From Phycisphaeraceae bacterium (GTDB lineage: Bacteria; Planctomycetota; Phycisphaerae; Phycisphaerales; UBA1924), in assembly GCA_019636615.1 (NCBI GenBank), contig JAHBXF010000001.1, positions 682,001 to 746,000 on the forward strand: DNA of 64,000 nucleotides. The letters are read 5' to 3'. The position numbers were made by a program, and so were the translations under genes. Below, in pieces: positions 7,479 through 17,135 of the stretch. Position 1 is the first letter of the stretch; each line of letters begins with the position of its first letter. The notes under the pieces were generated by a model. That model saw only the letters and a program-made list of their open reading frames with translations, was not told where the DNA came from and did not search any database.

Positions 7479-8456
7479 CTACTTGTACAACTCCCACCCG
7501 GGCTTGCCGAAGTTCGACGAGCCGCGGAACTCCCGCTGCCACCGCAGTCCCAGCCGCGCCACCGTGGCTTCCAGCGTGTTGCGGGCGGCCACGGATCGGC
7601 TGAACTCCTGCGAGGCAATCCCCTGGGCCGAAAAGAGCCTGTAAGGCTGTTTGGCCGGGTCTGGATTATTCGCACCCCGCCGCGCACTCTCCACCGGAAC
7701 CGCAAAGGCTTCCGATCCATGGCTCGAAAGGAAGGCCACCGCCTGCTCGGCCTCGTCGCGCGGCATGATCGCCAAGGCCAGATAGTTGTGCCCGGAGACG
7801 CGGGGATCACCCGCCAGGTAGCCCTTGGAAGTGATCGAACCCCCCGAGATAGGTGCCATGCTGACGCGGGAGGGGCTCTCCGCGGGGGTCTGAGTCCGAG
7901 AATCTGGCTGCGTGGGCTGCGTGGGCGGCGCGGGTTGCGGGCGCGTCGGGGTCGGCTGTTGGCGCTGCGTGGCGGGCGGGCTGGCTTGGGCTTGGCGCGC
8001 GGCTGGTTGCTCAGCGGGCTCTTGCACCAGCGCGGGCGGGCGGATATCGGCCTCTGACGGGCCGGCCCGCCGCGTGCCCCACTGAAACCCCAGGGCCCAG
8101 CCCAGGAGAGGCAATAGCACGACGACGATGGTGGCCAGGTAGAGGGCGTTGATCGGCACGCGCACCGTGTGGGTGCCCATGATCGAGGCGTACATGCCCG
8201 ACGGCGGAGGGGGCGGCGCGGCCGCGTCATCGCGGGCGGGCATCGGGCCCGTCTCGGGCTTGACCTCGAGCCGCACCACTGGTTTGGGGCCGCTCTGGGC
8301 GGGGGCGGGCCGGGGCGCCATGCCGGGGCGCCAACCCACACCGGGGTTGAGGGTTTCGCGCTTTTCGGCGGCGGGCGGGGGTGGCGCGGCGGGCGTCGCC
8401 CCGGCGTCGCGCCGGATGAGATCAAAGAGGGGGGTGGTGTGTCGGCCGCCGGCCAT
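7479..8456 (-). CDS. Single-pass membrane protein with Pro-rich linker and SPOR-like C-terminal domain
   Basis: From the ATG at 8456 the product is 325 residues. It starts with a TPLFDLIRRD segment, has a Pro/Ala-rich cytoplasmic part, one transmembrane helix (about residues 106-125, LATIVVVLLPLLGW), a long Pro/Gln/Thr-rich linker, and a globular C-terminus of ~110 residues. That C-terminus resembles SPOR-type domains (YLALAIM...AVAFLSSHG...F.V). Such domains bind denuded peptidoglycan, which would fit the topology, but the match is only by general pattern. A longer start at 8543 is possible; the shorter one is preferred because the added residues are Arg/Pro-rich low complexity. Divergent from nuoI. 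Confidence 0.65.
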   Translation of the reverse strand: MAGGRHTTPLFDLIRRDAGATPAAPPPPAAEKRETLNPGVGWRPGMAPRPAPAQSGPKPVVRLEVKPETGPMPARDDAAAPPPPPSGMYASIMGTHTVRVPINALYLATIVVVLLPLLGWALGFQWGTRRAGPSEADIRPPALVQEPAEQPAARQAQASPPATQRQQPTPTRPQPAPPTQPTQPDSRTQTPAESPSRVSMAPISGGSITSKGYLAGDPRVSGHNYLALAIMPRDEAEQAVAFLSSHGSEAFAVPVESARRGANNPDPAKQPYRLFSAQGIASQEFSRSVAARNTLEATVARLGLRWQREFRGSSNFGKPGWELYK

Positions 8457-8551
8457 GCAGTAGTGTACCGCACCGGGCAGGAAGGGGCGGATCTTCCTCC
8501 GGGGCCGACCACGGGGGCGGTCGCCCGCGCCCGCGCGTACCATGTGCCCGC

Positions 8552-9097
8552 ATGACGATCCGCCAGGAAGACATCATCAACATCGACCCGCCGGCCATGA
8601 CGGCGGTGGAGGCCGTGTACCTGCCGAGCATCCTCAAGGGCTTTGGCACCACGCTGCGTCACTTCTTCACGTCCTTCGGTCAGGGGCGCACCAGCCGCAC
8701 CATGCAATATCCCGAGGAGCGGCGCGAGCACATGCCGGTGGAGAAGGGCGGGCTCCACGCCGGCAACTTCCGCGGCGTGCACCGCCTGAACCGCGACGAG
8801 CAGGGGCGCGTGAAGTGCGTGGCGTGCATGATGTGCCCGACCATCTGCCCGGCGCGCTGCATCCACATCACCGCGGGCGAGAGCCCGTGGGAAGACCGCG
8901 AGAAATACCCGGTGAAGTTCGAGATCGACGAACTGCGGTGCATCTACTGCGGCATGTGCGAGGAAGCCTGCCCGGTGGACGCCATCGAACTCACGACCGA
9001 GTACGACATCGTGGGCGGCTCTCGTCAGGAGATGATCTTCGACAAAGAGAAACTGCTGCACGTCTACGACGTGACCATCAGCAAGAAGCCGATGTGA
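8552..9097 (+). CDS. nuoI: NADH-quinone oxidoreductase subunit I (2x[4Fe-4S] ferredoxin-type)
   Basis: A 181-residue protein with two [4Fe-4S] cluster motifs, CVACMMCPTICP and CIYCGMCEEACP, spaced as in complex I subunit I. The conserved FRG...L segment precedes the first motif. In complex I this subunit passes electrons from the NADH module toward quinone. No other nuo gene is nearby, so the remaining subunits must be elsewhere. Length is normal for the family. Confidence 0.9.
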   Translation: MTIRQEDIINIDPPAMTAVEAVYLPSILKGFGTTLRHFFTSFGQGRTSRTMQYPEERREHMPVEKGGLHAGNFRGVHRLNRDEQGRVKCVACMMCPTICPARCIHITAGESPWEDREKYPVKFEIDELRCIYCGMCEEACPVDAIELTTEYDIVGGSRQEMIFDKEKLLHVYDVTISKKPM

Positions 9098-9120
9098 CCG
9101 GCCCCCGCCCCCGGCACGCG

Positions 9121-10449
9121 TCAGGCCGTCATGCGGCGGCACATGTCTTTGAAGACCCCGATGATGTATTCGATGCGCTGGGCGTCGATGCCGGGCCACA
9201 CGCCGATCCAGAACCCACGCTCCATGAGCGCGTCGGTGTGCGTCAGGCCGCCGCTGATGCGGTATTCCACGCCCTTGAAGGCCGGCTGACGCGTGAGGTT
9301 GCCGGCGAAGAGCAGGCGCGTGCCGATCTTCTGTTCTTCGAGGTGGCTCACGACAGCACGCCGGCTCAGCGGCGAACCCTCGCGGATGGTGAGCAGAAAA
9401 CCGAACCAACTGGGGTCGCTGCCGGGGGTGGCGCGCGGCAGCGTGAAGTGTTCATCGAGGCCCTCGGCGAGGAAGGCCGCGCTGAGGGCCGCGAAGTTCT
9501 CGCGCCGTTTCGCGACAAAGCCGGGGAGTTTCTTGAGTTGGCTCAGGCCGATGGCGGCCTGCATGTCGGTGGCCTTGAGGTTGTAGCCCAGGTGGGTGTA
9601 GATGTATTTGTGGTCGTAACCGTGTGGCAGGTCGCCCAGTTGCCAGTCGAAGCGTTTGCCGCAGGTGTTGTCTTTGCCCGGCGCGCACCAGCAGTCGCGT
9701 CCCCAGTCGCGCATGCTCTCGACGGCTCGCTTGATCGCGCCGTGATCGGTCATCACCGCGCCGCCCTCGCCGGTGGTGATGTGGTGCGCGGGGTAGAAAC
9801 TCAGCGTGGCGACATCGCCGAAGGTGCCCACGTTGCGGCCGCGGAAGGTGGCACCGAAGGCATCGCAGCAGTCTTCGACGAGCCAGAGGTTGTGCGCGCG
9901 GCAGAGTTGCGAGACCGCGTCAAGATCGAACGGGTTGCCCAGGCTGTGGGCCATCATCACGGCGCGGGTGCGGGGGGTGATCGCGTCGGCGAGCAGCGAG
10001 GGGTCGGCGTTGTGCGTGTGCGGATCGACATCGACAAAGACGGGCACGCACCCGTGCTGCACGATGGGGGCCACGGTGGTGGGGAAGCCCGCGGCGACGG
10101 TGAGCACCTCGTCGCCCGGACGCAGGGGGGCGCGTTCGTGCTTACCTGCGAGCGTGGGGCTGAAGAGGGCGGAGAAGGCGAGCAGGTTGGCGGCCGAGCC
10201 AGAGACGGTCATGCGGGCGTGGCGTGTGCCGAAAACGCGGGCGAGTTCGGCTTCGAACTGGTCGCCGTAGCGGCCCATGGTGAGCCACATATCGAGGCAG
10301 GAATCGACCATGTTGACAAGGTCGGCCGCGTCGAGCACCTTGCCGGTGACGGGGATGTACGTCTCGCCGGGCACGAAGGGGCGCGGGGGCGTCTCTTCAA
10401 AGAGTCGCCGGCACTGGTCGAGGATGAGCCTGCGTTGCATCTCGGACAT
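9121..10449 (-). CDS. rfbH: CDP-4-keto-6-deoxyglucose-3-dehydrase type aminotransferase-fold enzyme (RfbH-like)
   Basis: From ATG 10449 the product is 442 residues, the normal length for RfbH/DdhC. It has the DegT/DnrJ/EryC1 fold signatures. At the PLP site the sequence is [16 protein letters not shown], with histidine where aminotransferases have lysine, as in the PMP-dependent 3-dehydrases. The cluster-ligand region ([16 protein letters not shown]) typical of RfbH with its [2Fe-2S] centre is present. It removes the C3 hydroxyl of CDP-4-keto-6-deoxyglucose on the way to 3,6-dideoxyhexoses of surface polysaccharides. No other sugar nucleotide genes are adjacent. The in-frame region upstream of 10449 overlaps the divergent DUF167 gene and is discarded. 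Confidence 0.9.
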   Translation of the reverse strand: MSEMQRRLILDQCRRLFEETPPRPFVPGETYIPVTGKVLDAADLVNMVDSCLDMWLTMGRYGDQFEAELARVFGTRHARMTVSGSAANLLAFSALFSPTLAGKHERAPLRPGDEVLTVAAGFPTTVAPIVQHGCVPVFVDVDPHTHNADPSLLADAITPRTRAVMMAHSLGNPFDLDAVSQLCRAHNLWLVEDCCDAFGATFRGRNVGTFGDVATLSFYPAHHITTGEGGAVMTDHGAIKRAVESMRDWGRDCWCAPGKDNTCGKRFDWQLGDLPHGYDHKYIYTHLGYNLKATDMQAAIGLSQLKKLPGFVAKRRENFAALSAAFLAEGLDEHFTLPRATPGSDPSWFGFLLTIREGSPLSRRAVVSHLEEQKIGTRLLFAGNLTRQPAFKGVEYRISGGLTHTDALMERGFWIGVWPGIDAQRIEYIIGVFKDMCRRMTA

Positions 10450-10521
10450 GATGGGAGGGGCGGATCTTAGCAAACGCGGCGGCGGGTAGACGGCGGGCCC
10501 CGGCTGGGAGACTCTTGCGGC

Positions 10522-10800
10522 ATGATCAGCGACGACGGCGAAGGGGGCGTGTTGATCCGCGTGAAGGTGGTGCCCGCCAGCCGGCGCGATCAGATCGTGG
10601 GCGTGCTGGGCGACCGGCTGAAAGTGAAGGTGAGCGCCCCGTCGGAGGGCGGGCGCGCCAACCGCGCGGTGTGCGCGCTGCTGGCGGGCGCGCTCGGGGC
10701 GCGCGGCGGCGAGGTGGTGGGCGGGCAGACCAGCGCGGAAAAGACGGTGAGGCTGGCGGGCGTGAGCGTCGCGGCGGCGCACGCCGCGCTGGGCGTGTAG
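10522..10800 (+). CDS. DUF167 / YggU family protein
   Basis: A 92-residue protein with the family pattern: an [16 protein letters not shown] strand, LKVKVSAP, then GRANRAV and a C-terminal SAEKTVRL strand. Length matches the family. Function is not established; the small alpha/beta fold is found across bacteria and eukaryotes. It is divergent from rfbH and convergent with the last gene of the T6SS run, only 6 bp away from its stop. Confidence 0.85.
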   Translation: MISDDGEGGVLIRVKVVPASRRDQIVGVLGDRLKVKVSAPSEGGRANRAVCALLAGALGARGGEVVGGQTSAEKTVRLAGVSVAAAHAALGV

Positions 10801-10806
10801 GCGGGG

Positions 10807-11205
10807 TCAGTTCTTCTTGTCCCAGCGGCTCTCGTCGAGTTTGGGGAAGGTGACTTCGCAGTTGCCGGGATCGACGTCGTCGACCCGTGCGAAGCCCTTG
10901 CCGTCGAGGGTGCCTTCCTTGAGGGAGCCGTCGGGCATTTTCACGGCGTAGGCCTCGCCGGGGATGGGCTCGCCGGTTTCGGGGTCTTTGAGAAGGATCT
11001 CGATCCAGGTCTTCTCTTTGTCGTCGGTCTCTTCGGCCTTGAAGGGCTTGACCTCTTCTTTGCCGTACTTGCCCTTCTTCTCCTTGCGCTGCTGGAGTTT
11101 GAGTTCGGAGACTTCGCCGGGATCGGCGGTGTCGGCGTCGTGCGCCTCGGCGGGTTCGGCGGGCGCGACAATGGGGACCGGGGTTCCGCTTTTGCAACTT
11201 GCCAT
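10807..11205 (-). CDS. VgrG-associated small protein with beta-sandwich-like C-terminal domain
   Basis: A 132-residue protein 51 bp downstream of vgrG. The first ~60 residues are charged and of low complexity (KEKKGKYGKEE). Residues 65-125 contain the pattern WIEILLKDPETGEPIPGE...LKEGTLDGKGFARVD...CEVTFP. It is familiar as a small carboxypeptidase-regulatory-like or transthyretin-like module at VgrG C-termini or beside vgrG genes. It may act as a spike tip extension or effector adaptor. Role inferred from position. As the last gene of the T6SS run it might hold the place of the missing PAAR tip protein. Confidence 0.65.
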   Translation of the reverse strand: MASCKSGTPVPIVAPAEPAEAHDADTADPGEVSELKLQQRKEKKGKYGKEEVKPFKAEETDDKEKTWIEILLKDPETGEPIPGEAYAVKMPDGSLKEGTLDGKGFARVDDVDPGNCEVTFPKLDESRWDKKN

Positions 11206-11256
11206 GGCGTGGTGCTCTCGTGTGGTGCGTCTCGGGGGCGCGGCCCGGGGGCGCGG

Positions 11257-13446
11257 CTAGTTGATCATGACAACGCCGCCCTTGAGGCCGAGTTTGGCCG
11301 AGCCGTTGACATCGGTGTTGGTGCCCTTGAGCGCGGCGGTGGCGGGGCTTTCGAGGGTGATGCCGGCGGTGCCCTTGGCGGTGAGGTTCTGGGTGGCTTC
11401 GAGGGCCACGTTCTTGAGCGCCTTGGCGCTGATGCCGCCGGTGTCGGACTTGACCGTGATGTCTTTCATGGCCTTGATGTCGATGCCGTCCTGCGTGGCG
11501 GTGAGGTCGAAGGCCTTGGTCTTGATGGTGATGGAGTCTTTGTCGATGGCGATGAAGGAGTTGTCGGTCACCTTGATGGTGATGTTCTCCTCGGCCTCGA
11601 TCACGATGTTCTTGGCCTTGAGGTAGTGGTTGGCCTTGACGATGGTGGACTGGTTGGCGCTGAAGTCTTCGGAAACGTCGCCCTCGACCTTCAGGCTCAG
11701 GCTCTTGCCGACTTCCTTGGCCTCTTTGCCGTTCACCTTGAGGTTGCGGTCGTTCTTGACGAGTTCCTTGTGGTCGTTGTCGACCGTTTCGCTGCGGTTG
11801 TTCTTGACGTGCTCGATCTGGTCGCGGTCGACCACGAGGTGGCGGTCCTGGCCGATGGTCTCGTACGAGTCCTGCTTCACGCGCGTGTCCATCTGCTTCT
11901 GCGCGTGGATGAAGATCTGCTCTTCGCCCTTCTTGTCTTCGAATCGCAGTTCGTTGAAACCCGCGCCCCCCTTGCTGGTCGACGACTTGATGGTGCTGAT
12001 GGTCTTGTTGTCGGGCAGTTTGTAGGGCACGGCGCACTGCGCGTTGTAGACGCGCCCGGTGACGAGGGGGCGGTCCGGGTCGCCCTCGAGGAACTCGACG
12101 ACAACCTCCTGGCCCACGCGGGGGATGTACATCGCCCCCCACTTCTTGCCGGCCCACACCTGCGAGACGCGGATCCAGCAACTCGTGGCGTCGGGCTTGA
12201 TCTTGTCGTCTTCGGGCAGGCGGTCCCAGTGGAAGCGCACCTTCACCCGGCCGTATTCGTCGGTGAAGATTTCTTCGCCGTCGGGGCCCGCGACGATGGC
12301 CGTCTGCGGGCCGCTGATGCATGGCTTGGCCGTGGTGCGCTGCGTGCGGAAGGGCACGGCGGCGGGGATGGCCGTGAAGGAGACGGTGTACATCTGTTCG
12401 CTGTCGTCGCCGGACTTGCTTCGGCCGCCGATCTCGTCGGTCTGCCCGTGGTAGACCGCGCTGGTGACGACGTAGGCGCGCTCCTGGTCGCCCCGCCCGT
12501 GGCCCTTGAGGGTGAACTTGGCCCCCACCACCAGCCCGCGGACATCGCCCACGGCGTGGCAGATCTCGTGGGCGGCGTCGAGTTCTTCGATGCGGACGGA
12601 GGCGTAGCGGTCGCCCTCGGACTTGTTCTCGTAGAAGCCCGGGTAGTCGTAGATCTCAAACGTGCGCTGCTCGTGCTTCTGCGCCGAGGTGGCCTTTTCG
12701 GCGTCGAGGAGTTTGTCGGGGGCTTTGAAGTCAAAGTCGCGCAGGGCGTAGTTGCCCGGCTGGATGGACTGCTCGATGCGCCATTCCCACACGCGCTCCT
12801 TGGGCGTGGCGCCCTGGGCCTCCTGCTGGCTGTACTCCACGTCGGCGTACCCCTCGACCGCCTCGTGGGTGGCGGGGCTGTCGGCGACGACGAGCGTGTG
12901 CTTGCCGTTCTCGTGCTTGAAGTAGTAGAAGATGCCCTCTTCCTCCATCAGGCGGCTGATGAAGTTGAAGGCCGTTTCGCGGTACTGCACGACGTACTCG
13001 CGCGTGTTGTAGGTGGCGGTGAGCTGGAAATCGACATCCGAGAAGCCGAAGATGTTGAAGATCTTGCGGAGGACATCGGGCACGGTGATGTTCTGGAAGA
13101 TGCGGCAGTCGGCCGTGCGGGTGAGGAACCAGAGCCACGGCACGACGGTGGCGCGGTAGCGGTTGATGCGCCCTTCTGAGACGGCCCCCTCCTGAACGAA
13201 GCGCGAGACGAAGCCGTTGATGTACCGGGTCTGCCCGTTGGTCTGCTGCACGCGGATGGTGACGTTCTTGCCGATGATCTCGTCGAACTTGATCTCGTGG
13301 TTGGTGCTGCGCAGTTCCATCTCGCAGGCGAAGGGGCGGCCCAGCTCGTCGCGCATCTGGAACCCCTTGAGCAGGAGTGCATCCTCTCCCAGGGGTGTGG
13401 TGACGGCGATGAGGCGGTTGGCTTGAGTGAAGGTGGACTTTGCCAT
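11257..13446 (-). CDS. vgrG: T6SS spike protein VgrG (TssI)
   Basis: A 729-residue protein with the gp27-like N-terminal part (QANRLIAVTTPLGEDALLL, FNFISRLMEEEGIFYYF), the gp5 OB-fold region (TDEYGRVKVRFHWDR, RVSQVWAGKKWG, PRVGQEVVVEFLEGDPDRPLV near residues 395-465), and a long C-terminal beta-helix of short repeats. It ends without a large extra effector domain, so it is a structural rather than evolved VgrG. It trimerises into the puncturing spike on the Hcp tube. It lies between the DUF5675-like gene and the VgrG-associated gene. Confidence 0.96.
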   Translation of the reverse strand: MAKSTFTQANRLIAVTTPLGEDALLLKGFQMRDELGRPFACEMELRSTNHEIKFDEIIGKNVTIRVQQTNGQTRYINGFVSRFVQEGAVSEGRINRYRATVVPWLWFLTRTADCRIFQNITVPDVLRKIFNIFGFSDVDFQLTATYNTREYVVQYRETAFNFISRLMEEEGIFYYFKHENGKHTLVVADSPATHEAVEGYADVEYSQQEAQGATPKERVWEWRIEQSIQPGNYALRDFDFKAPDKLLDAEKATSAQKHEQRTFEIYDYPGFYENKSEGDRYASVRIEELDAAHEICHAVGDVRGLVVGAKFTLKGHGRGDQERAYVVTSAVYHGQTDEIGGRSKSGDDSEQMYTVSFTAIPAAVPFRTQRTTAKPCISGPQTAIVAGPDGEEIFTDEYGRVKVRFHWDRLPEDDKIKPDATSCWIRVSQVWAGKKWGAMYIPRVGQEVVVEFLEGDPDRPLVTGRVYNAQCAVPYKLPDNKTISTIKSSTSKGGAGFNELRFEDKKGEEQIFIHAQKQMDTRVKQDSYETIGQDRHLVVDRDQIEHVKNNRSETVDNDHKELVKNDRNLKVNGKEAKEVGKSLSLKVEGDVSEDFSANQSTIVKANHYLKAKNIVIEAEENITIKVTDNSFIAIDKDSITIKTKAFDLTATQDGIDIKAMKDITVKSDTGGISAKALKNVALEATQNLTAKGTAGITLESPATAALKGTNTDVNGSAKLGLKGGVVMIN

Positions 13447-13543
13447 GCGGCGGTTCCTGACGGGTCGGTCTTTGGCGGGCCGATGATACCGACGGTCCCC
13501 AAACAGAGATCATCGGCCGGTGTGGCCGGGCGTTGCGTGGGGG

Positions 13544-14293
13544 TCACAGCCAGGGCCATGGCCCCGAGAAGGGGGCAAACTCATCGGGCGTGCCGAACCA
13601 CCGGGGGATGGTCGGGAGGGCGGGGGGTTCCGGGGTGTCCGAGATGACGACGCGGTATGGGACCATGCCGCCGCCGAAATATTTCTGGGCCTTGGCGTGC
13701 CGCAGCCTGACCTGCGCGAGGGCGTCGCCGCTGCCGGTGATGCTGTGGGTGATGCCGAAGGTTGACCCCTTGGGTGCGGTGATGAGGCCCGCCTCAACAG
13801 AAATATCCCAGCGCTCTCGCGAGGTCTGCTTGACGGGGCTGGTGAGGGGTTTGACCATCGCGAGTTTCACGGCGGTCTTCGGTTGCACGCTGGTGGCGGC
13901 GAGGATGCACCCGTGGGTGTGCCAGGGGTAGTTGCCCGCGTGAACCTGGATGCCTTCAAAGTTGGGCACCGAGAGCACCTCGAGCATGAAGTGGCCGAAG
14001 CGGTCGCGGGTGTGCCGCCCCTCGTAGACGCCCGCGGGGATCGGGTACTGCTTGCGCTTTTTGCCGATGCCCAGGTCGTAGGCGCCGCGCCGCAGTTCGA
14101 GCGTGACGCCGGTGAAGGTTTCGAAGACCCCCGGGCAGGACATGGTGAAGGTGCCCAGCGTGGCGTTGATGCCGTCCGCGTTGCGGTTGATGGCGAACGT
14201 GACGACATCGACCGCGTTGCCCACGGGCGCAGCACCGTAGCCCCTCGACGAGAGACCGACAGGACCGGGGGATTTGCTGCGTGCGGCTGGCAT
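13544..14293 (-). CDS. DUF5675-like protein between clpV and vgrG; candidate T6SS effector or spike accessory
   Basis: A 249-residue protein, separated by 33 bp from the clpV stop and 97 bp from the vgrG start. The middle region has FTGVTLEL, IPAGVYEGR, FMLEVLSVPNFEGIQVHAGNYPWHTHGCIL, the DUF5675 pattern. The HAGN...HTHGCI stretch resembles the His-Cys catalytic end of L,D-transpeptidase-like folds, so a peptidoglycan-acting activity is conceivable, but no activity is established for the family as far as I know. No signal peptide. Location next to the spike gene is typical of T6SS cargo, and no obvious immunity gene is adjacent. Confidence 0.6.
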   Translation of the reverse strand: MPAARSKSPGPVGLSSRGYGAAPVGNAVDVVTFAINRNADGINATLGTFTMSCPGVFETFTGVTLELRRGAYDLGIGKKRKQYPIPAGVYEGRHTRDRFGHFMLEVLSVPNFEGIQVHAGNYPWHTHGCILAATSVQPKTAVKLAMVKPLTSPVKQTSRERWDISVEAGLITAPKGSTFGITHSITGSGDALAQVRLRHAKAQKYFGGGMVPYRVVISDTPEPPALPTIPRWFGTPDEFAPFSGPWPWL

Positions 14294-14326
14294 GCTGGCC
14301 CGGGGTGCCCCGAGAGTGGAGGGTTC

Positions 14327-17035
14327 TTACTCGAAGGAATACACAAACTCGCTGTTGTCGACGCCCACGTGCACCCTGTTGACCGCGCGGCCTTCCATCA
14401 GCCGCTGGAGCAGTTCGTGGCCGATGGCCGGGAGCATCTGGCGTGTGATGATCGCGTCGATCGCGCGCGCGCCGCTGTCGATCTCGGTCACCCGGCTGAC
14501 GATGAGGTCTTCCACCGCCTTGTCGTGCTCGAAGGGGACCTTGTGCCCCTCGCTGACGCGCGCGGCGACGCGGGAGAGTTGCAGGCCGATGATGGTGCGC
14601 ATCATCTCGTCGGAGATCGGGAAGTAGGGCACGATGTTGAGCCGGCCCAGCAGCGCGTCGGGGAAGACCTTGCGCAGCGGCTCGCGGATGGCGCTGACCA
14701 GCCCCTGCGCATCGGGGCGCAGGGCGGGGTCTTTGCAGAGTTTCATCACCAGGTCGGTGCCCACGTTGCTCGTGAGCAGGATGATGGTGTTCTGGAAGTT
14801 GATGTCCACGCCCTCGCTGTCTTTCATCATGCCCTTGTCGAAGACCTGGAAGAAGACCTCGTGGATGTCGGCGTGGGCCTTTTCGACCTCGTCGAGCAGC
14901 AGCACGCTGTAGGGGCGGCGGCGCACCGCCTCGGTCATCACACCGCCCTTGCCGTAGCCCACATAGCCGGGGGGTGAGCCCATGAGCAGGCTGACCTTGT
15001 GGGCCTCCTGGTACTCGCTCATGTTGATGGTGATCAGCCCCTGCGAACCGCCGTAGAGGGCCTCGGCCAGCGAGATGGCCGTCTCGGTTTTGCCCACGCC
15101 CGAGGGGCCCACGAGCAGGAAGACGCCCACGGGGCGGCCGGGGTTGTCGAGTTTGGCGCGGCTGAGTTGGATGCGCTGGGCGATGGCCTCGAGCGCGTGC
15201 CGCTGGCCGATGACGCGCTTCTCGAGCGTGTCGGCGAGTTTCAGCACGCCCTCGATCTCGTTGCGCACCATGCGCCCCAGAGGGATGCCCGTCCAGTCAG
15301 AGACCACGGCGGAGACCGCCGCGGCATCGACGGCGGGGTTGATCATCGGCGTTTCGCCCTGGAAGGCGGCCAGGTCGGCCTGGAGTGTGCGCAGTTCATC
15401 GACGATCGCGGCCCGCTCACTCTCTGAGATCGCCGGCGCGGGCTGCCCCTCGGCGGCGGGCGCGGGTGTTGACGCGGGCGTGCCGGGCGCCTTGCCGGCG
15501 AGTTTGGTGCGCATGTCGAGGATGCGCGTGACGAGTTCCTTTTCTTTGGCGTAGCGTTCTTCCATCGAGGCGAGGCGCGCGGAATCGGCCTCGATCGCGG
15601 CGGCGATGTCTTCGCGGCGCTTGGCGTGGTCGCCGCCGGTGGCGATTTCCCGATCGACGATCTCGAGTTCGGTGCGCAGGCCGTCGAGGCGCTTGCGCAG
15701 GTCGTCGATCTGGCCGGGCGTGGCGTGCTGGCCCACGGCGACGCGGGCGCAGGCGGTGTCGATGAGGCTGACGGCCTTGTCGGGGAGTTGGCGGCCCTGG
15801 ATGTACCGCTTGGAGAGTTTGACGGCGGATTCGAGGGCCTCGTCGAGCACCTGCACCTTGAAGTGGGCCTCCATGACCTTGGCCAGGCCGCGGATCATGA
15901 GCAGGCACTTGCGTTCGTCGGGCTCGTCCACGCGGACGACCTGGAACCGCCGCGTCATGGCGGGGTCTTTCTCGAAGTACTGCTTGTATTCGCTCTGGGT
16001 GGTGGCGGCGATGGTGCGGAGGGTGCCGCGCGCCAGGGCGGGCTTGAGGAGGTTGGCGGCATCGCCGGTGCCGGCGGCGCCGCCGGCGCCGATGAGGGTG
16101 TGGGCTTCGTCGATGAAGAGGATGATGGGTTTGGGAGAGGCCTGGACCTCGTCGATGACCTGGCGCAGGCGGTTCTCGAACTCGCCCTTCATGCTGGCGC
16201 CGGCCTGGAGCAGGCCGATGTCGAGTTCGAGCACGCGGACATCCTTGAGTTGCGGGGGCACGTCGCCGGCGACGATGCGCTGGGCGAAGCCCTCGACCAC
16301 GGCGGTCTTGCCCACGCCCGCCTCGCCGGTGAGGATGGGGTTGTTCTGGCGGCGGCGCATGAGGATGTCGATGCACTGGCGGATTTCGTCGTCGCGGCCG
16401 ACGATGGGGTCCATCTTGCCGGACTTGGCGTTTTCGGTGAGGTCTTTGCAGTATTTGCGCAGGGCTTCCTGCTTGCCCATCTGCGCGGGGGCCATGGCGC
16501 CGCTGGCCTCGCCGGGCGCGCCGGAGATGCCGCGCTGGTCGCTGGCGGCCATGACGGCCTCGGGGCTGCCGTCGGTGACCTTGGCGAAGTTCTCGGCGAG
16601 TTCGTCGGCGTCGATCTTGGCGAACTGCTTGCTGACGCCGGTGATGATGTTGCGCAGGGTGTTGTGCGCGAGGAAGGCGAGGATGACGTGCCCGCTGCGG
16701 ATGGAGTATTCGCCGTACTTGAGCGAGGCGTAGGTCCAGGCGCGTTCCACGCCTTCGACCAGGTGCGCGGCCAGATCTGGCGCGCCGGAGTTGTCGCGCT
16801 TGAGCCGGTCGAGCGCGGCCTGCGTGTCGGCCACGAGTTGGCTGGGGTCGAGGGCGAAGGCCTTGATGATGCGGTGAAGGTCGGAATCCTGCGACTGCAT
16901 CAACTGGTGCAGCCAGTGGACGAGTTCCACGTAGGGGTTCTGCCGCAGTTTGGTGAAGACGACGGCGTTGTCGAGGGCTTTGTAGCCGACGGCGTTGAGT
17001 TTACCGAAGAGCGCGGCGCGGGAAATATCTGGCAT
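14327..17035 (-). CDS. clpV: T6SS AAA+ ATPase ClpV (TssH)
   Basis: From ATG 17035 (CGGAG upstream) the product is 902 residues. The N-terminal Clp domain begins ISRAALFGKLN and YKALDNAVVF. The two AAA+ modules have Walker A motifs GEAGVGKT (near residue 237) and GPSGVGKTE (near 642), with Walker B LLLDEVEKAH. A ClpB-like middle segment with coiled-coil character lies between them, including a Pro/Ala-rich insertion. ClpV disassembles contracted TssBC sheaths for reuse. The ORF extends 46 codons further up, but those residues overlap the end of the tssG spacer and look non-coding. Confidence 0.95.
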   Translation of the reverse strand: MPDISRAALFGKLNAVGYKALDNAVVFTKLRQNPYVELVHWLHQLMQSQDSDLHRIIKAFALDPSQLVADTQAALDRLKRDNSGAPDLAAHLVEGVERAWTYASLKYGEYSIRSGHVILAFLAHNTLRNIITGVSKQFAKIDADELAENFAKVTDGSPEAVMAASDQRGISGAPGEASGAMAPAQMGKQEALRKYCKDLTENAKSGKMDPIVGRDDEIRQCIDILMRRRQNNPILTGEAGVGKTAVVEGFAQRIVAGDVPPQLKDVRVLELDIGLLQAGASMKGEFENRLRQVIDEVQASPKPIILFIDEAHTLIGAGGAAGTGDAANLLKPALARGTLRTIAATTQSEYKQYFEKDPAMTRRFQVVRVDEPDERKCLLMIRGLAKVMEAHFKVQVLDEALESAVKLSKRYIQGRQLPDKAVSLIDTACARVAVGQHATPGQIDDLRKRLDGLRTELEIVDREIATGGDHAKRREDIAAAIEADSARLASMEERYAKEKELVTRILDMRTKLAGKAPGTPASTPAPAAEGQPAPAISESERAAIVDELRTLQADLAAFQGETPMINPAVDAAAVSAVVSDWTGIPLGRMVRNEIEGVLKLADTLEKRVIGQRHALEAIAQRIQLSRAKLDNPGRPVGVFLLVGPSGVGKTETAISLAEALYGGSQGLITINMSEYQEAHKVSLLMGSPPGYVGYGKGGVMTEAVRRRPYSVLLLDEVEKAHADIHEVFFQVFDKGMMKDSEGVDINFQNTIILLTSNVGTDLVMKLCKDPALRPDAQGLVSAIREPLRKVFPDALLGRLNIVPYFPISDEMMRTIIGLQLSRVAARVSEGHKVPFEHDKAVEDLIVSRVTEIDSGARAIDAIITRQMLPAIGHELLQRLMEGRAVNRVHVGVDNSEFVYSFE

Positions 17036-17135
17036 CTCACTGAACTCCGGGGGAATGCGGCTGGTGTGCTTGAGAGTGGGTGCGGCGGGGAACGGTGCTG
17101 CGCGAAAGGTCTTGAGGTTCTCTATCAGAGCGAGG

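Noticed and set aside
7268..9409. 713-residue minus-strand frame ending in the small basic protein
   Set aside because: Only the last 51 codons are a gene. The upstream part overlaps the SPOR-like protein in another frame and nuoI antisense, and has no coding character.
8542..10470. 642-residue plus-strand frame running through nuoI and rfbH
   Set aside because: It overlaps nuoI in a different frame and is antisense to rfbH, both of which are clear family members.
11140..13179. 679-residue open reading frame on the plus strand
   Set aside because: It lies antisense to vgrG, whose domains are unmistakable. Long mirror frames are expected in GC-rich coding DNA, and the translation has no recognisable motif.
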